64,000 bases of DNA from UBA10348 sp002469915 (GTDB taxonomy: Bacteria; Bacteroidota; Rhodothermia; Rhodothermales; UBA10348), in the NCBI GenBank assembly GCA_029249345.1, contig JAQWHM010000001.1:248001-312000 (forward strand), given 5' to 3'. This document shows positions 1 through 8,790 of the stretch, piece after piece. Under the pieces are notes generated by a model. That model was not told the origin of the DNA and did not search any database. It saw nothing but the letters and a program-made list of their open reading frames with translations. Each line of letters begins with the position of its first letter. Within the stretch, counting starts at the first letter, position 1. Made by a program: the position numbers and the translations under genes.

Positions 1-623
1 TGAAGGAATTGAAATTAAACATTTCATATCGGTACGGAGCCACGTTCGAAGATCGTCATGGCGATGATTATGCCCGAATTGTGCAAAGACCCCATTTTAA
101 TCGACTCGTAACCGCTTTAGAAGATGCAAAAAGCAAAGGGGCCACCGTAGAGTTTGGAGGCGGATCTGATGCATCCGATCTGTTTATTGAGCCTACCATT
201 CTGACGGACGTTCCGGCTGGTGCCACCCTCATGCAAGAAGAAATATTCGGTCCCATCTTACCGGTTCTTGTTATCGACTCCGTAGAAGAGGCCATCCAAC
301 AGATTCAGCAATTACCTCCACCCCTTTCTACGTACGTATTCAGTAAATCCGTCGAGCAGTCACGAAAGCTTTCCGCGGGAGTTCGAACGGGAGCGGTCTG
401 TACGAACACGACCTTACTCCAATTCATACAACCGTTTGGCCCCTTCGGCGGTGAAGGGAATTCGGGAATAGGCCGTTCTCACGGAGAGGCGGGCTTTAGA
501 GCGTTTTCAAACGAACAGGTCGTGCTTAGACGGAAATGGGGAGCGAGGCTTCTAAACTTCGCATCCCCGCCGTATTCGCGAACCACAACGTGGTTTACCC
601 GCTTGCTCCAAAAACTGTCCTAG
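1..623 (+). CDS. Aldehyde dehydrogenase family protein, C-terminal part (5' end outside window)
   Basis: This is the C-terminal ~205 residues of an NAD(P)-dependent aldehyde dehydrogenase, which oxidises aldehydes to acids. The frame stays open from base 3 to the window edge, so the gene is cut by the window rather than truncated. The visible family signatures are the EEIFGPILPV block and a C-terminal block close to the family pattern PFGGxGxSGxGRxHG. The catalytic Cys and Glu would lie upstream, outside the window. The last ~30 residues form a basic/hydrophobic tail, as in class 3 (ALDH3-type) enzymes that tether to membranes. Substrate cannot be told. It converges on the SDR gene that ends at 644. 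Confidence 0.9.
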   Translation, partial: KELKLNISYRYGATFEDRHGDDYARIVQRPHFNRLVTALEDAKSKGATVEFGGGSDASDLFIEPTILTDVPAGATLMQEEIFGPILPVLVIDSVEEAIQQIQQLPPPLSTYVFSKSVEQSRKLSAGVRTGAVCTNTTLLQFIQPFGPFGGEGNSGIGRSHGEAGFRAFSNEQVVLRRKWGARLLNFASPPYSRTTTWFTRLLQKLS

Positions 624-643
624 CAAGAGGTACTATCGCAAGC

Positions 644-1411
644 CTAACGAGGCCCCATGCGCACGCCGCCATCAAGGCGGATCACCTCTCCGTTCAGTTT
701 TACGTTTTCAATGATGTGCTGAGCCAGAAACGCATAGTCAGAAGGCTTCCCAAGTCGTTTTGGAAATGGAATTTGGCTAATAAGTGATTCCTGAACTTCG
801 TCTGGCATACCGGCAACCATCGGTGTTTCAAAAATACCGGGAGCGATCGTCATGCACCGCACTCCATTTCTGGACAGGTCACGCGCGATAGGCAAGGTCA
901 TCCCTACTACGCCCCCCTTCGAGGCCGAATAGGCTGCCTGACCAATCTGACCATCATATGCTGCCACCGAAGCCGTATTAATTAACACTCCGCATTCTCC
1001 TTCTTCGCTGGGTTCGTTTTTCGACATCGCCACGGCTGAGAGACGAATCACATTGAACGTTCCGATCAAATTAACATTGATGACCCGCGAAAAACTTTCC
1101 AGATCATGCGCACCGCCACGTCCAACGGTCTTCTTTGCGACCAGAATACCCGCACAACTAATCGCGCCGTGCAGTCCTCCAAATGTATTGACAGCAGTAT
1201 CAATGGCCGCCTGAACACTCGTTTCACTGGTGACATCCGTTTGAACAAAAACGGCGCGGTCACCCAGTGCTTCAGCTTTAGCATTTCCGGCTTCAACGTT
1301 TACATCAGCAATAATGACGTTTGCACCTAATTCTACGAGACGTTCTGCTGTGCCTGCCCCGAGTCCGGAGCTTCCACCAGTTACCAGAAAAGTATTTCCT
1401 TGAATCTGCAT
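644..1411 (-). CDS. SDR-family 3-hydroxyacyl-CoA dehydrogenase, type II (HSD17B10-like)
   Basis: A 255-residue short-chain dehydrogenase of the type II 3-hydroxyacyl-CoA dehydrogenase group, which oxidises 3-hydroxyacyl-CoA with NAD+ in fatty-acid or branched-chain amino-acid breakdown. The Rossmann glycine motif TGGSSGLG is at residues 11-18 and the catalytic set is Ser148, Tyr161 and Lys165 (YSASK). The blocks INTASVAAYDGQIGQAAYSA and LNGEVIRLDGGVRM are nearly the same as in mitochondrial HSD10, which is why this subgroup is preferred over a generic SDR. Length is normal for the family. It stands alone, convergent with the aldehyde dehydrogenase and divergent from queE. Confidence 0.9.
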   Translation of the reverse strand: MQIQGNTFLVTGGSSGLGAGTAERLVELGANVIIADVNVEAGNAKAEALGDRAVFVQTDVTSETSVQAAIDTAVNTFGGLHGAISCAGILVAKKTVGRGGAHDLESFSRVINVNLIGTFNVIRLSAVAMSKNEPSEEGECGVLINTASVAAYDGQIGQAAYSASKGGVVGMTLPIARDLSRNGVRCMTIAPGIFETPMVAGMPDEVQESLISQIPFPKRLGKPSDYAFLAQHIIENVKLNGEVIRLDGGVRMGPR

Positions 1412-1514
1412 GTCGAGTTGGAGGATATTTATCGTTGGAAGTGCGTTGTGCTCAATCTACATCCCAACATCTTGAAGGGCTGAGGAAATCGGTCCCTAAA
1501 CTGCCGGTCTGAAT

Positions 1515-2153
1515 ATGGCTTACAGCGTAAAAGAAGTTTTTTGCACCTTGCAAGGCGAAGGCTACCACACAGGTCGTGCTTCTGTCTTTGTGCGGTTTGC
1601 CGGATGCAACCTTTGGAGTGGGCGGGAAGAAGACCGCGAACAAGCCACGTGCACCTTCTGCGATACGGATTTTGTAGGTACTGACGGCCCGGGTGGTGGC
1701 AAGTTCAAAACCGCTGATGAGATGGCCAATCACATATCTATGATTTGGCAAAGAGATAACGGGACGGGATCGCCCTTTGTAGTGTGTACCGGTGGCGAGC
1801 CTCTACTTCAGCTCGATCGCGATCTAATCGATGCTCTTCACGCACGCGGTTGTTTTATTGCCGTTGAGACCAACGGGACTGTTCCGGCCCCAGATGGTAT
1901 TGACTGGATTTGTGTATCCCCAAAAAAGGATGCTGAGGTGGTATTAGACAATGGAAACGAGTTAAAACTGGTCTGGTATCAAACAGAGGCCCCTCCAGAG
2001 CGTTTCGTCAACTTAAAGTTCGACCACTTTTTTCTCCAGCCCATGGACGGACCCGATGCCGATCGGTTCACCGAAGAGGCCATCATGTATTGCCGAACGC
2101 ATCCTGAATGGCGCCTCAGCCTGCAGACCCACAAATTACTGGGTATCCCTTAG
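1515..2153 (+). CDS. queE: 7-carboxy-7-deazaguanine synthase QueE
   Basis: A 212-residue radical SAM enzyme that converts 6-carboxy-5,6,7,8-tetrahydropterin to 7-carboxy-7-deazaguanine in queuosine/7-deazaguanine biosynthesis. The cluster-binding cysteines are Cys31, Cys46 and Cys49, a CX14CX2C spacing typical of QueE rather than the CX3CX2C of most radical SAM proteins. The N-terminal block KEVFCTLQGEG and the TGGEPLLQ motif that contacts SAM are also family hallmarks. No other queuosine gene (queC, queD, queF) lies in the window. Its stop codon overlaps the convergent glgB stop by 4 bases. Confidence 0.95.
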   Translation: MAYSVKEVFCTLQGEGYHTGRASVFVRFAGCNLWSGREEDREQATCTFCDTDFVGTDGPGGGKFKTADEMANHISMIWQRDNGTGSPFVVCTGGEPLLQLDRDLIDALHARGCFIAVETNGTVPAPDGIDWICVSPKKDAEVVLDNGNELKLVWYQTEAPPERFVNLKFDHFFLQPMDGPDADRFTEEAIMYCRTHPEWRLSLQTHKLLGIP

Positions 2154-4036
2154 GCCTTCCTCAGAATGAGTACCCCGAGTGGAGGCAAGTCTAGACTTAA
2201 AATGGCTTCCCGATTGTGCAACCTGCCTTTTTTGGCGAGCACATCGCCGGAACTCCCGGCCCCACTTCCTCCGAATCGTACCTCATCCGAAGACAAGAGT
2301 ACTCTCCATTTTCCTATTGTGGGAGCGCCTTGAAGGTAGCCCGATCGTGGTACGGGTGTAAAATTGAACACAAATAGCAGATTTTCATCTTGGCCGAGGC
2401 GGATATAACTGGCCACGGCGTTTTCAAGATCGGACATATCAACCCATTCAAAACAACCCGCCGTATCGTTTCTGAGCGCCGCGCTGTTACGATAAACCTG
2501 ATTTAGGGCCTTAACCCAAGCTTGGGTGCCGCGGTGGATGTCTTTGTCTAAGAGCCACCAGTCCAGACCTCGATCATGACTCCACTCTCTACCTTGGCCA
2601 AACTCACTGCCCATGAACAGTAATTTCTTTCCGGGGTGGCCAAACATATGACCGAACATCATTCTAAGATTTGAGGCCTTCTGCCAATCATCACCCGGCA
2701 TTTTCCCGAACATAGATCCCTTGCCGTGGACGACCTCATCATGGGATAACGAGAGCATATAATTTTCTGCCCAAGCATATACCAGTGGAAAAGTGAAGTC
2801 GTGATAATGGTGTTTGCGATGGACTGGATCTTCGTGAAAGAACTGCATCGTATCGTGCATCCAACCCATATTCCATTTGTACAGAAAACCGAGGCCGCCA
2901 CGATAGGTGGGATGCGAAACGCCTGGCCATGCTGTCGACTCTTCAGCAATCACCATAGCAGATGGAAACCGGGAAAACACCGTTTCATTGATGGCTTTCA
3001 ACATTTCCATCGCGTCCAAATTCTCCCGCCCGCCAAACTTATTGGGCGTCCAGTCTTCGCGCGAGTAATCTCGGTACAACATGGAGGCTACCGCATCAAA
3101 TCTCAGCCCGTCAATGTGGTATTCGTCTAACCAGAACAAGGCATTTGAGAGCAGATAATTGCGTACTTGGGGGCGCGAATAGTCGAACACGTAGGTCCCC
3201 CAATCCGGATGATGACGCATAACTGGGTCTTCATACTCGAACAGAGGCTCCCCATCAAATTCCATTAACCCTTGTGGATCTGTCGCAAAATGCGCGGGCA
3301 CCCAGTCCAGAATGACGCCGATACCCTTCTGATGAAGATGGTTGATCAACATCTTGAAATCTGAGGGGCTGCCGTACCGATACGTGGGAGCAAAAGGCCC
3401 AACGATCTGATATCCCCAAGAACCATAAAACGGATGTTCTTGAACGGGCATTAATTCAACGTGCGTAAACCCCATTTCAAGTACATAATCGGCCAGCGGC
3501 TCGGCCAATTCTAGGTAGGTCAGAAACGTGCCATCCTCGTGCCGTCTCCAAGATCCTAAATGCACTTCATATATAGAGACCGCCTCTTTAAGACTTTCAG
3601 GGCCTTTCCTTTTCGACATCCAGGCGTCATCAGACCATTTAAAGTCAGATGGACTGATAATTCCTGACAGTCCTTGAACCGCATCTCCTCCTTCGACTGG
3701 AGGTTCCATTTCAAATCCGAACGGATCGGACTTGTCTATCCAAGAATCGCCCCGATTAATACTAAACTTGTATTTATCGCCCGCTCGAGCACCGCGAACG
3801 TACACTTCCCAAAACCGCTCCATCCCCGATCCAACCGACTTCATGGGGTGACGCGCACGCTCCCAATCGTTGAAGTCTCCAATAACCGACACCGCATCAG
3901 CCCGGGGTGCCCAAACACGAAACCAAGTACCCTGGCGGTTTGCATGGGCCCCAAAGGTCCTATACGCGTCCTCAAGGCGTCCCTGCCCCCAGAGGAATTG
4001 ATCAAAAGCGGAAACAGCTGGCATAGCCTGAGTCAA
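2150..4036 (-). CDS. glgB: 1,4-alpha-glucan branching enzyme GlgB
   Basis: A 628-residue GH13 branching enzyme that makes alpha-1,6 branches in glycogen. An N-terminal CBM48-like domain lies at about residues 30-115, the (beta/alpha)8 catalytic domain follows, and an all-beta C-terminal domain ends the protein. The nucleophile is Asp314 in GLRFDAV, the acid/base Glu365 in MVIAEES, and the third carboxylate sits in LSHDEVVHGK. The length fits the shorter form with one N-terminal domain. It is divergent from glgX across a 142-bp gap that probably holds both promoters. glgA, glgC and glgP are not in the window, so synthesis genes must lie elsewhere. Confidence 0.96.
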   Translation of the reverse strand: MTQAMPAVSAFDQFLWGQGRLEDAYRTFGAHANRQGTWFRVWAPRADAVSVIGDFNDWERARHPMKSVGSGMERFWEVYVRGARAGDKYKFSINRGDSWIDKSDPFGFEMEPPVEGGDAVQGLSGIISPSDFKWSDDAWMSKRKGPESLKEAVSIYEVHLGSWRRHEDGTFLTYLELAEPLADYVLEMGFTHVELMPVQEHPFYGSWGYQIVGPFAPTYRYGSPSDFKMLINHLHQKGIGVILDWVPAHFATDPQGLMEFDGEPLFEYEDPVMRHHPDWGTYVFDYSRPQVRNYLLSNALFWLDEYHIDGLRFDAVASMLYRDYSREDWTPNKFGGRENLDAMEMLKAINETVFSRFPSAMVIAEESTAWPGVSHPTYRGGLGFLYKWNMGWMHDTMQFFHEDPVHRKHHYHDFTFPLVYAWAENYMLSLSHDEVVHGKGSMFGKMPGDDWQKASNLRMMFGHMFGHPGKKLLFMGSEFGQGREWSHDRGLDWWLLDKDIHRGTQAWVKALNQVYRNSAALRNDTAGCFEWVDMSDLENAVASYIRLGQDENLLFVFNFTPVPRSGYLQGAPTIGKWRVLLSSDEVRFGGSGAGSSGDVLAKKGRLHNREAILSLDLPPLGVLILRKA

Positions 4037-4178
4037 ATGAGTTTAAACCTTAAATTACGGTTCAGCGGGATGACGCATTGTTTTCATTTCAAGAAATTCG
4101 GGATCTATTTCCTTTCCAGAACCGGAATCGATGTATATTCGGCGTCCATTTCGGCACTCCTAGCTACACTCTCCGCCA

Positions 4179-6257
4179 TTGACCGTTCTTCCAGGACATC
4201 CATATCCACTCGGCGCCACCGTACTTGAGGGCGGTGTAAACTTCGCTCTGTTTAGCGAACATGCAGAGAGCGTAACCTTGTGCTTGTTCGACTCTGTGGA
4301 AGCCACTGAAAGTGCTCGAGAAATCAGATTTACTCAAAAGTCTGATAAGGTTTGGTATGCGTTTGTGCCCGGATTAGAGGAAGGACAGATCTATGGATAT
4401 CGAGTAGATGGGCCGTATGACCTAGAGAATGGGCACCGATTCAATCGCAATAAAGTCCTTTTAGACCCATATGCGCGGGATCTAGCTCGAAGTGCACAGT
4501 GGGATGACTCCTTATTTGGCTACCATCCTCAACAGGGCGATACTACATTTAATCCTCAGGATTCCTCGGCGTGTGCGGCACTCGGACGCGTTCAAGGGAA
4601 TCCTACCCAATCGAATCGACCTGCTAAGCCTAACCATAAGTGGAGCAAATCGATTATCTACGAAACGCATGTCAAGGGCATTTCTATGCTTCATCCAGAT
4701 GTGCCTGAAGCCCATAGAGGAACGTACCTGGGGCTCATCTCCCCACCGATACTCGACCACCTCAAAAACCTGGGTGTCACAACGATTGAGCTTTTACCCG
4801 TTCAAGCTAAGTTGTCCGAGTTCAACCTCCACAAAGCAAACCTCAGAAACTACTGGGGCTACTCCCCACTCGGATATTTCGCTCCCGAACCATCCTACGC
4901 ATCACATCCGGATCAGGCTATTCAGGAATTCCGTCAGATGGTTGATGGCCTGCATGAAGCGGGACTGGAGGTCATTTTGGATGTGGTATACAATCATACG
5001 GCAGAAGGAAGCAGACTTGGGCCCACTATTTCCTTCCGAGGCTTGGACAATAAAGTGTACTACAGGGAGGTCCCGGAAAAAGCACGCTACCTACAAGATT
5101 ATACCGGAACGGGCAACACGTTAGATGTGCGCAAACCCGTCGTTCGGCGGTTAATTGCAGATTCCCTCAGATATTGGGCTGAGGATATGGGAGTAGATGG
5201 TTTCCGGTTTGATCTCGCAGTTTCTTTGGCTCGTGAAGGCGGCGGCGTAAAAATGGATTCCGCCCTCCTTTCCTTACTCAAGCAGGACCCCGTCTTACAA
5301 AAAACCAAGCTGATTGCTGAGCCGTGGGACCTAGGACCTGATGGCTACAAGTTGGGCGCCTTTCCAGCTCCCTGGAGAGAATGGAACGCCAAATACCGAG
5401 ATACTATCCGGCAATATTGGAGAGGACACGCTTCGGCGTCCGACTTGGCGACGCGTATCTCTGGATCCAGCGATCTATTCCACAAGCGCCGCCCCCTTTC
5501 CTCCATCAATTTCATCACGGCCCATGATGGATTCACACTGGAAGACACGGTGTCCTATGCTCACAAGCATAACCTTGCCAACCTAGAGGACAATCGGGAC
5601 GGACACGAACCGAATTATTCCAGCAACTGGGGTGAAGAAGGACCCACTCTAGATGAGGGTATTGCCCGAACCCGACATTCCGTCAAGAAAGCACTTCTCT
5701 CAACGTTATTTCTTTCTCAAGGCGTGCCCATGCTACTTGGGGGAGATGAACTAGGCCGTACGCAGCAAGGAAATAACAACGCATACTGTCAGGATAACGA
5801 GATTTCCTGGTACAACTGGGCGGATCAACAGGTTGAGTGGACTGCGTTTGTTCGAGAAACGATTGCTTTTCGAAAAGCACATCCCAGTCTGTCGCGTCAT
5901 CGATTCTTAAAGGGTGGGCCCGCTGGGTCTGTCGATGAACAAGCGATTTGGTGGCATCCTGAAGGTAGACCCATGCGGGCCCACGACTGGTCACATTCCG
6001 CATCGCTCACGCTGGGATTAATCCTTCCGGGGAATCGCATACAGGATGTATATCCAAATGGAGACCTGATTGAGGATGACACGCTGTTGTTAGTCTTCAA
6101 CTCAACCGGACACGATTCTACCGTTGTTCTTCCGACCTGGGGCACTTTTTGGACGGGTTGCGCGCCTTTTTGTGAGGAAACGAAAACACAGCCATCCCAC
6201 AAGATCTTGATCCACTCCCATTCAGTGGGTGTATTTCGTTCCGAAAGCCACCCATAA
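4179..6257 (+). CDS. glgX: Glycogen debranching protein GlgX (isoamylase-type GH13)
   Basis: A 692-residue GH13 enzyme that hydrolyses alpha-1,6 branch points of glycogen limit dextrins. CBM48 occupies about residues 10-110. Catalytic residues are Asp345 in DGFRFDLA, Glu381 in LIAEPWDLG and the Asp in TAHDGFTLED. Blocks such as GLEVILDVVYNHT and VPMLLGGDELGRTQQGNNNAY are diagnostic for GlgX/TreX. The start is a TTG: the in-frame stop at 4161 leaves no ATG or GTG upstream of the conserved PYPLGAT block, and no clear Shine-Dalgarno is seen. It forms a glycogen/maltodextrin cluster with glgB (divergent) and malQ (convergent, 7-bp gap). Confidence 0.94.
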   Translation: MTVLPGHPYPLGATVLEGGVNFALFSEHAESVTLCLFDSVEATESAREIRFTQKSDKVWYAFVPGLEEGQIYGYRVDGPYDLENGHRFNRNKVLLDPYARDLARSAQWDDSLFGYHPQQGDTTFNPQDSSACAALGRVQGNPTQSNRPAKPNHKWSKSIIYETHVKGISMLHPDVPEAHRGTYLGLISPPILDHLKNLGVTTIELLPVQAKLSEFNLHKANLRNYWGYSPLGYFAPEPSYASHPDQAIQEFRQMVDGLHEAGLEVILDVVYNHTAEGSRLGPTISFRGLDNKVYYREVPEKARYLQDYTGTGNTLDVRKPVVRRLIADSLRYWAEDMGVDGFRFDLAVSLAREGGGVKMDSALLSLLKQDPVLQKTKLIAEPWDLGPDGYKLGAFPAPWREWNAKYRDTIRQYWRGHASASDLATRISGSSDLFHKRRPLSSINFITAHDGFTLEDTVSYAHKHNLANLEDNRDGHEPNYSSNWGEEGPTLDEGIARTRHSVKKALLSTLFLSQGVPMLLGGDELGRTQQGNNNAYCQDNEISWYNWADQQVEWTAFVRETIAFRKAHPSLSRHRFLKGGPAGSVDEQAIWWHPEGRPMRAHDWSHSASLTLGLILPGNRIQDVYPNGDLIEDDTLLLVFNSTGHDSTVVLPTWGTFWTGCAPFCEETKTQPSHKILIHSHSVGVFRSESHP

Positions 6258-6264
6258 CCGTCCT

Positions 6265-7785
6265 TTAGCGGCCTGATCTGGACGTTAACGTGGCGAGACG
6301 TAAACTTGTCGCTGCATTCAGGGCATCGGGTAACATGCGCCATCCCCAATTGCTATCCGTCGTGCCCGGTGTGTTCATTCGAGCGTCAGCGTCAAGACCA
6401 AGTACATCTTGAACGGGTGTAACCACGTATCGACAAACGGAATGCATCAAGGCTGAAATGGCTGACCAAGTAAGCTCATTTTCACCCGCATCATCCAGAT
6501 TCAAGTAGGCCCGGCAATGCGCCTTCGCTTTAGCAATCTGTTCCTCATTCTGGGTGCTGGCCGTATCGGTCCACCATCCCATGAGCGTATCGTTGTCATG
6601 CGTCCCGGTGTAGGCAACGAGGGGCTCTACATAATTGTGGGGTAAAAACTCATTGGAGCCGTCTGTGTCGAAAGCAAATTGCAAAATGGCCATCCCAGGA
6701 AGACCAAATTCCTCCATAAGACGGGTTACGCCGTCCGTAATAACACCTAAGTTTTCCGCAATGACGGGCAGGGCACCCAAATTTGATTTGAGCGCAACAA
6801 ACAAGTCCGCACCAGGTCCCTTCTTCCACACACCGTTGATTGCGGTTTTTTCAGAAGAGGGCACCTCCCAATAGGCTTCAAACCCTCGAAAATGATCCAG
6901 TCGAACCAAATCGACCAGTTCCAAGATGCGCGCCATTCGTGAAGTCCACCAGGCATAGCCGGTTTGCTTCATGATATCCCACCGATACAACGGGTTGCCC
7001 CATCGTTGTCCTGTTTCAGAAAAATAGTCCGGCGGTACCCCAGCAACAACCGTCGGATTTCCCGACGCATCCAAATAAAAAAGGTCTCTTCTCGCCCATA
7101 CGTCAGCAGAATCTTCAGCTACGTAGATGGGTAAATCGCCAAAAATCTGTATGCCCCGATCATTACAGTATCGCTTAAGCGCGTTCCACTGTATATCGAA
7201 CAAGAATTGCCAGAACATGACCATCAGGATATGATCTTCATGTTCGGCTTTAAAGGCCTCTAGTGCCGCCGCGTCCCGATCGCGAAGTGAGACAGGCCAT
7301 TCGGTCCATTGCACTTCCTCATGAGCCTGTTTGATGGATTCAAACAACGCATAATCATTCAACCAGTGCGCATGACGCTTCTGAAATGCTGAAAACGCCA
7401 CCGACATGTCCAAAAACGAGCCTTTACAAAACGTATTCCATGCTTTTTGCAGCAGTTGAACCTTGAAGGGGATGACCCGATTAAAATCAACTTCTACCTC
7501 AGAGAACGAAGGCACAGATTGAACATCCTCTCCCTGAAGTAGGCCCACTTCTAAGAGGTGATCAGGTGAAATGAATAAGGCATTCCCAGCAAAGGTAGAG
7601 GGTGATGCATAGGGCGAATAGCCGTACCCCACGGGCACAACAGGAAGTACCTGCCACATCTTCTGCCCCGACTCAGACAAGAAATCGGCAAAACGGTAGG
7701 CTTCGGGTCCCAGATCTCCAATCCCGTACCTTCCAGGTAGCGATGTAATATGAAGTAAAAGCCCGCTGGCCCGATTTGTTGACAT
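6265..7785 (-). CDS. malQ: 4-alpha-glucanotransferase (amylomaltase) MalQ
   Basis: A GH77 amylomaltase that transfers alpha-1,4-glucan segments and completes maltodextrin/glycogen turnover with GlgX. The chosen ATG at 7785 gives 506 residues beginning MSTNRASGLLLHITSLPG, the usual GH77 N-terminus; the longer open frame up to 7962 adds ~59 residues that look like translated noncoding sequence. Motifs are LDHFRGFEAYW (nucleophile Asp), PVIAENLG (acid/base Glu), THDND (third Asp) and GDLPIYVAEDSADVWA. The 249-bp gap upstream, shared with the divergent gene at 8035, should hold its promoter. Confidence 0.95.
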   Translation of the reverse strand: MSTNRASGLLLHITSLPGRYGIGDLGPEAYRFADFLSESGQKMWQVLPVVPVGYGYSPYASPSTFAGNALFISPDHLLEVGLLQGEDVQSVPSFSEVEVDFNRVIPFKVQLLQKAWNTFCKGSFLDMSVAFSAFQKRHAHWLNDYALFESIKQAHEEVQWTEWPVSLRDRDAAALEAFKAEHEDHILMVMFWQFLFDIQWNALKRYCNDRGIQIFGDLPIYVAEDSADVWARRDLFYLDASGNPTVVAGVPPDYFSETGQRWGNPLYRWDIMKQTGYAWWTSRMARILELVDLVRLDHFRGFEAYWEVPSSEKTAINGVWKKGPGADLFVALKSNLGALPVIAENLGVITDGVTRLMEEFGLPGMAILQFAFDTDGSNEFLPHNYVEPLVAYTGTHDNDTLMGWWTDTASTQNEEQIAKAKAHCRAYLNLDDAGENELTWSAISALMHSVCRYVVTPVQDVLGLDADARMNTPGTTDSNWGWRMLPDALNAATSLRLATLTSRSGR

Positions 7786-8034
7786 GAAAGGTGGAAAAGT
7801 AGAGCTGTAAAACTGGAATCCGCTGGGGAAGGTAGCCACGGAAGTAATAAAAGTGTTCTTGACCTGCCAAAAAACAAAAATATTGCTAGATTCTTGGTCA
7901 AATACGGTAATGTTCGGCGAAGCTGAGAAGTGTAACCAAGTTGTCGAAAGAGGCGTAAACAAACGATTCCAACGTTATAGACCTCGTACTCTAGTGTTGA
8001 GGTCAAGAGCAGTCCATTTCAGCCATTCGACGCT

Positions 8035-8790
8035 ATGAACGATCTTTTTTCCATACTCAACTTGGCCGACTATCGGTTCATCCACGGATTAATCGAAAGT
8101 CCGTTCAACCTGACCGACGATACCCGTATTTCGACCCTGGTAGCTGCCTTCGAAAAAGAAGAGTCTCCTGAAAACAGGTCTGCTCTGAACACGCAACTGG
8201 AGTCCTCTCTTCGATATTTAGGGAGCTCCGACCTGGCATACACCTTTCGGTCTATCACAGGATCTGATCCGGGAGTGTCCTTTCAAGAGATGATCCGAGA
8301 TGTAGCTTCTACTATTAACGTGGACCCACCTGCTCTTGGAACGGCCCGAGAGATGGTGGAACAGCTGGCCACAGACTATGCCACAAAGCAATTTGCCGAT
8401 CTGTCTACCGAACAACAGCAACAGATGCTAGAAGACCTGGGAGTGGATCGCGAAAAAGCCGCTTCTTTTTTGGCGCGCTCCGCGGGCGTATTCGCTCTCC
8501 CGATGCTCATTGAAGCGTTCAACTTTGTAATCGTTCAAGGACTTATTAAAACGATCGTTTTCGGTACCATTGCCAAAATTGTCGGATCTCAGATAGCCGG
8601 GAGATTATTTTCCTTTCTCGTAGCCCGAATGCCTTGGTGGGTATCCTGGATCGGACCCGCAGCATGGACGCTGTCCATTGGGTGGACAACCATTGATTTG
8701 CAAGGCCCTGCAAAACGTAAAACAGTACCTATCGTTCTGTATCTCGGTCTCTGTTCACTTCGCGAACGTCACGATTTGGAGGCGAGTTGA
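8035..8790 (+). CDS. YaaW-like (UPF0174) family protein
   Basis: A 251-residue protein of unknown biochemical role. The first ~150 residues are acidic and helical, with an EDLGVDREKAASFLA segment. Then follow hydrophobic, glycine-containing segments at about 150-215 that could insert in or associate with membranes. The C-terminus ends in a block of the type WTxxDxxGPAxRxTVPxVxxL, which resembles the YaaW/UPF0174 ending. The identification rests mainly on that block and the overall architecture. The stop overlaps the convergent PH-domain gene by 22 bases. No function is claimed. Confidence 0.55.
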   Translation: MNDLFSILNLADYRFIHGLIESPFNLTDDTRISTLVAAFEKEESPENRSALNTQLESSLRYLGSSDLAYTFRSITGSDPGVSFQEMIRDVASTINVDPPALGTAREMVEQLATDYATKQFADLSTEQQQQMLEDLGVDREKAASFLARSAGVFALPMLIEAFNFVIVQGLIKTIVFGTIAKIVGSQIAGRLFSFLVARMPWWVSWIGPAAWTLSIGWTTIDLQGPAKRKTVPIVLYLGLCSLRERHDLEAS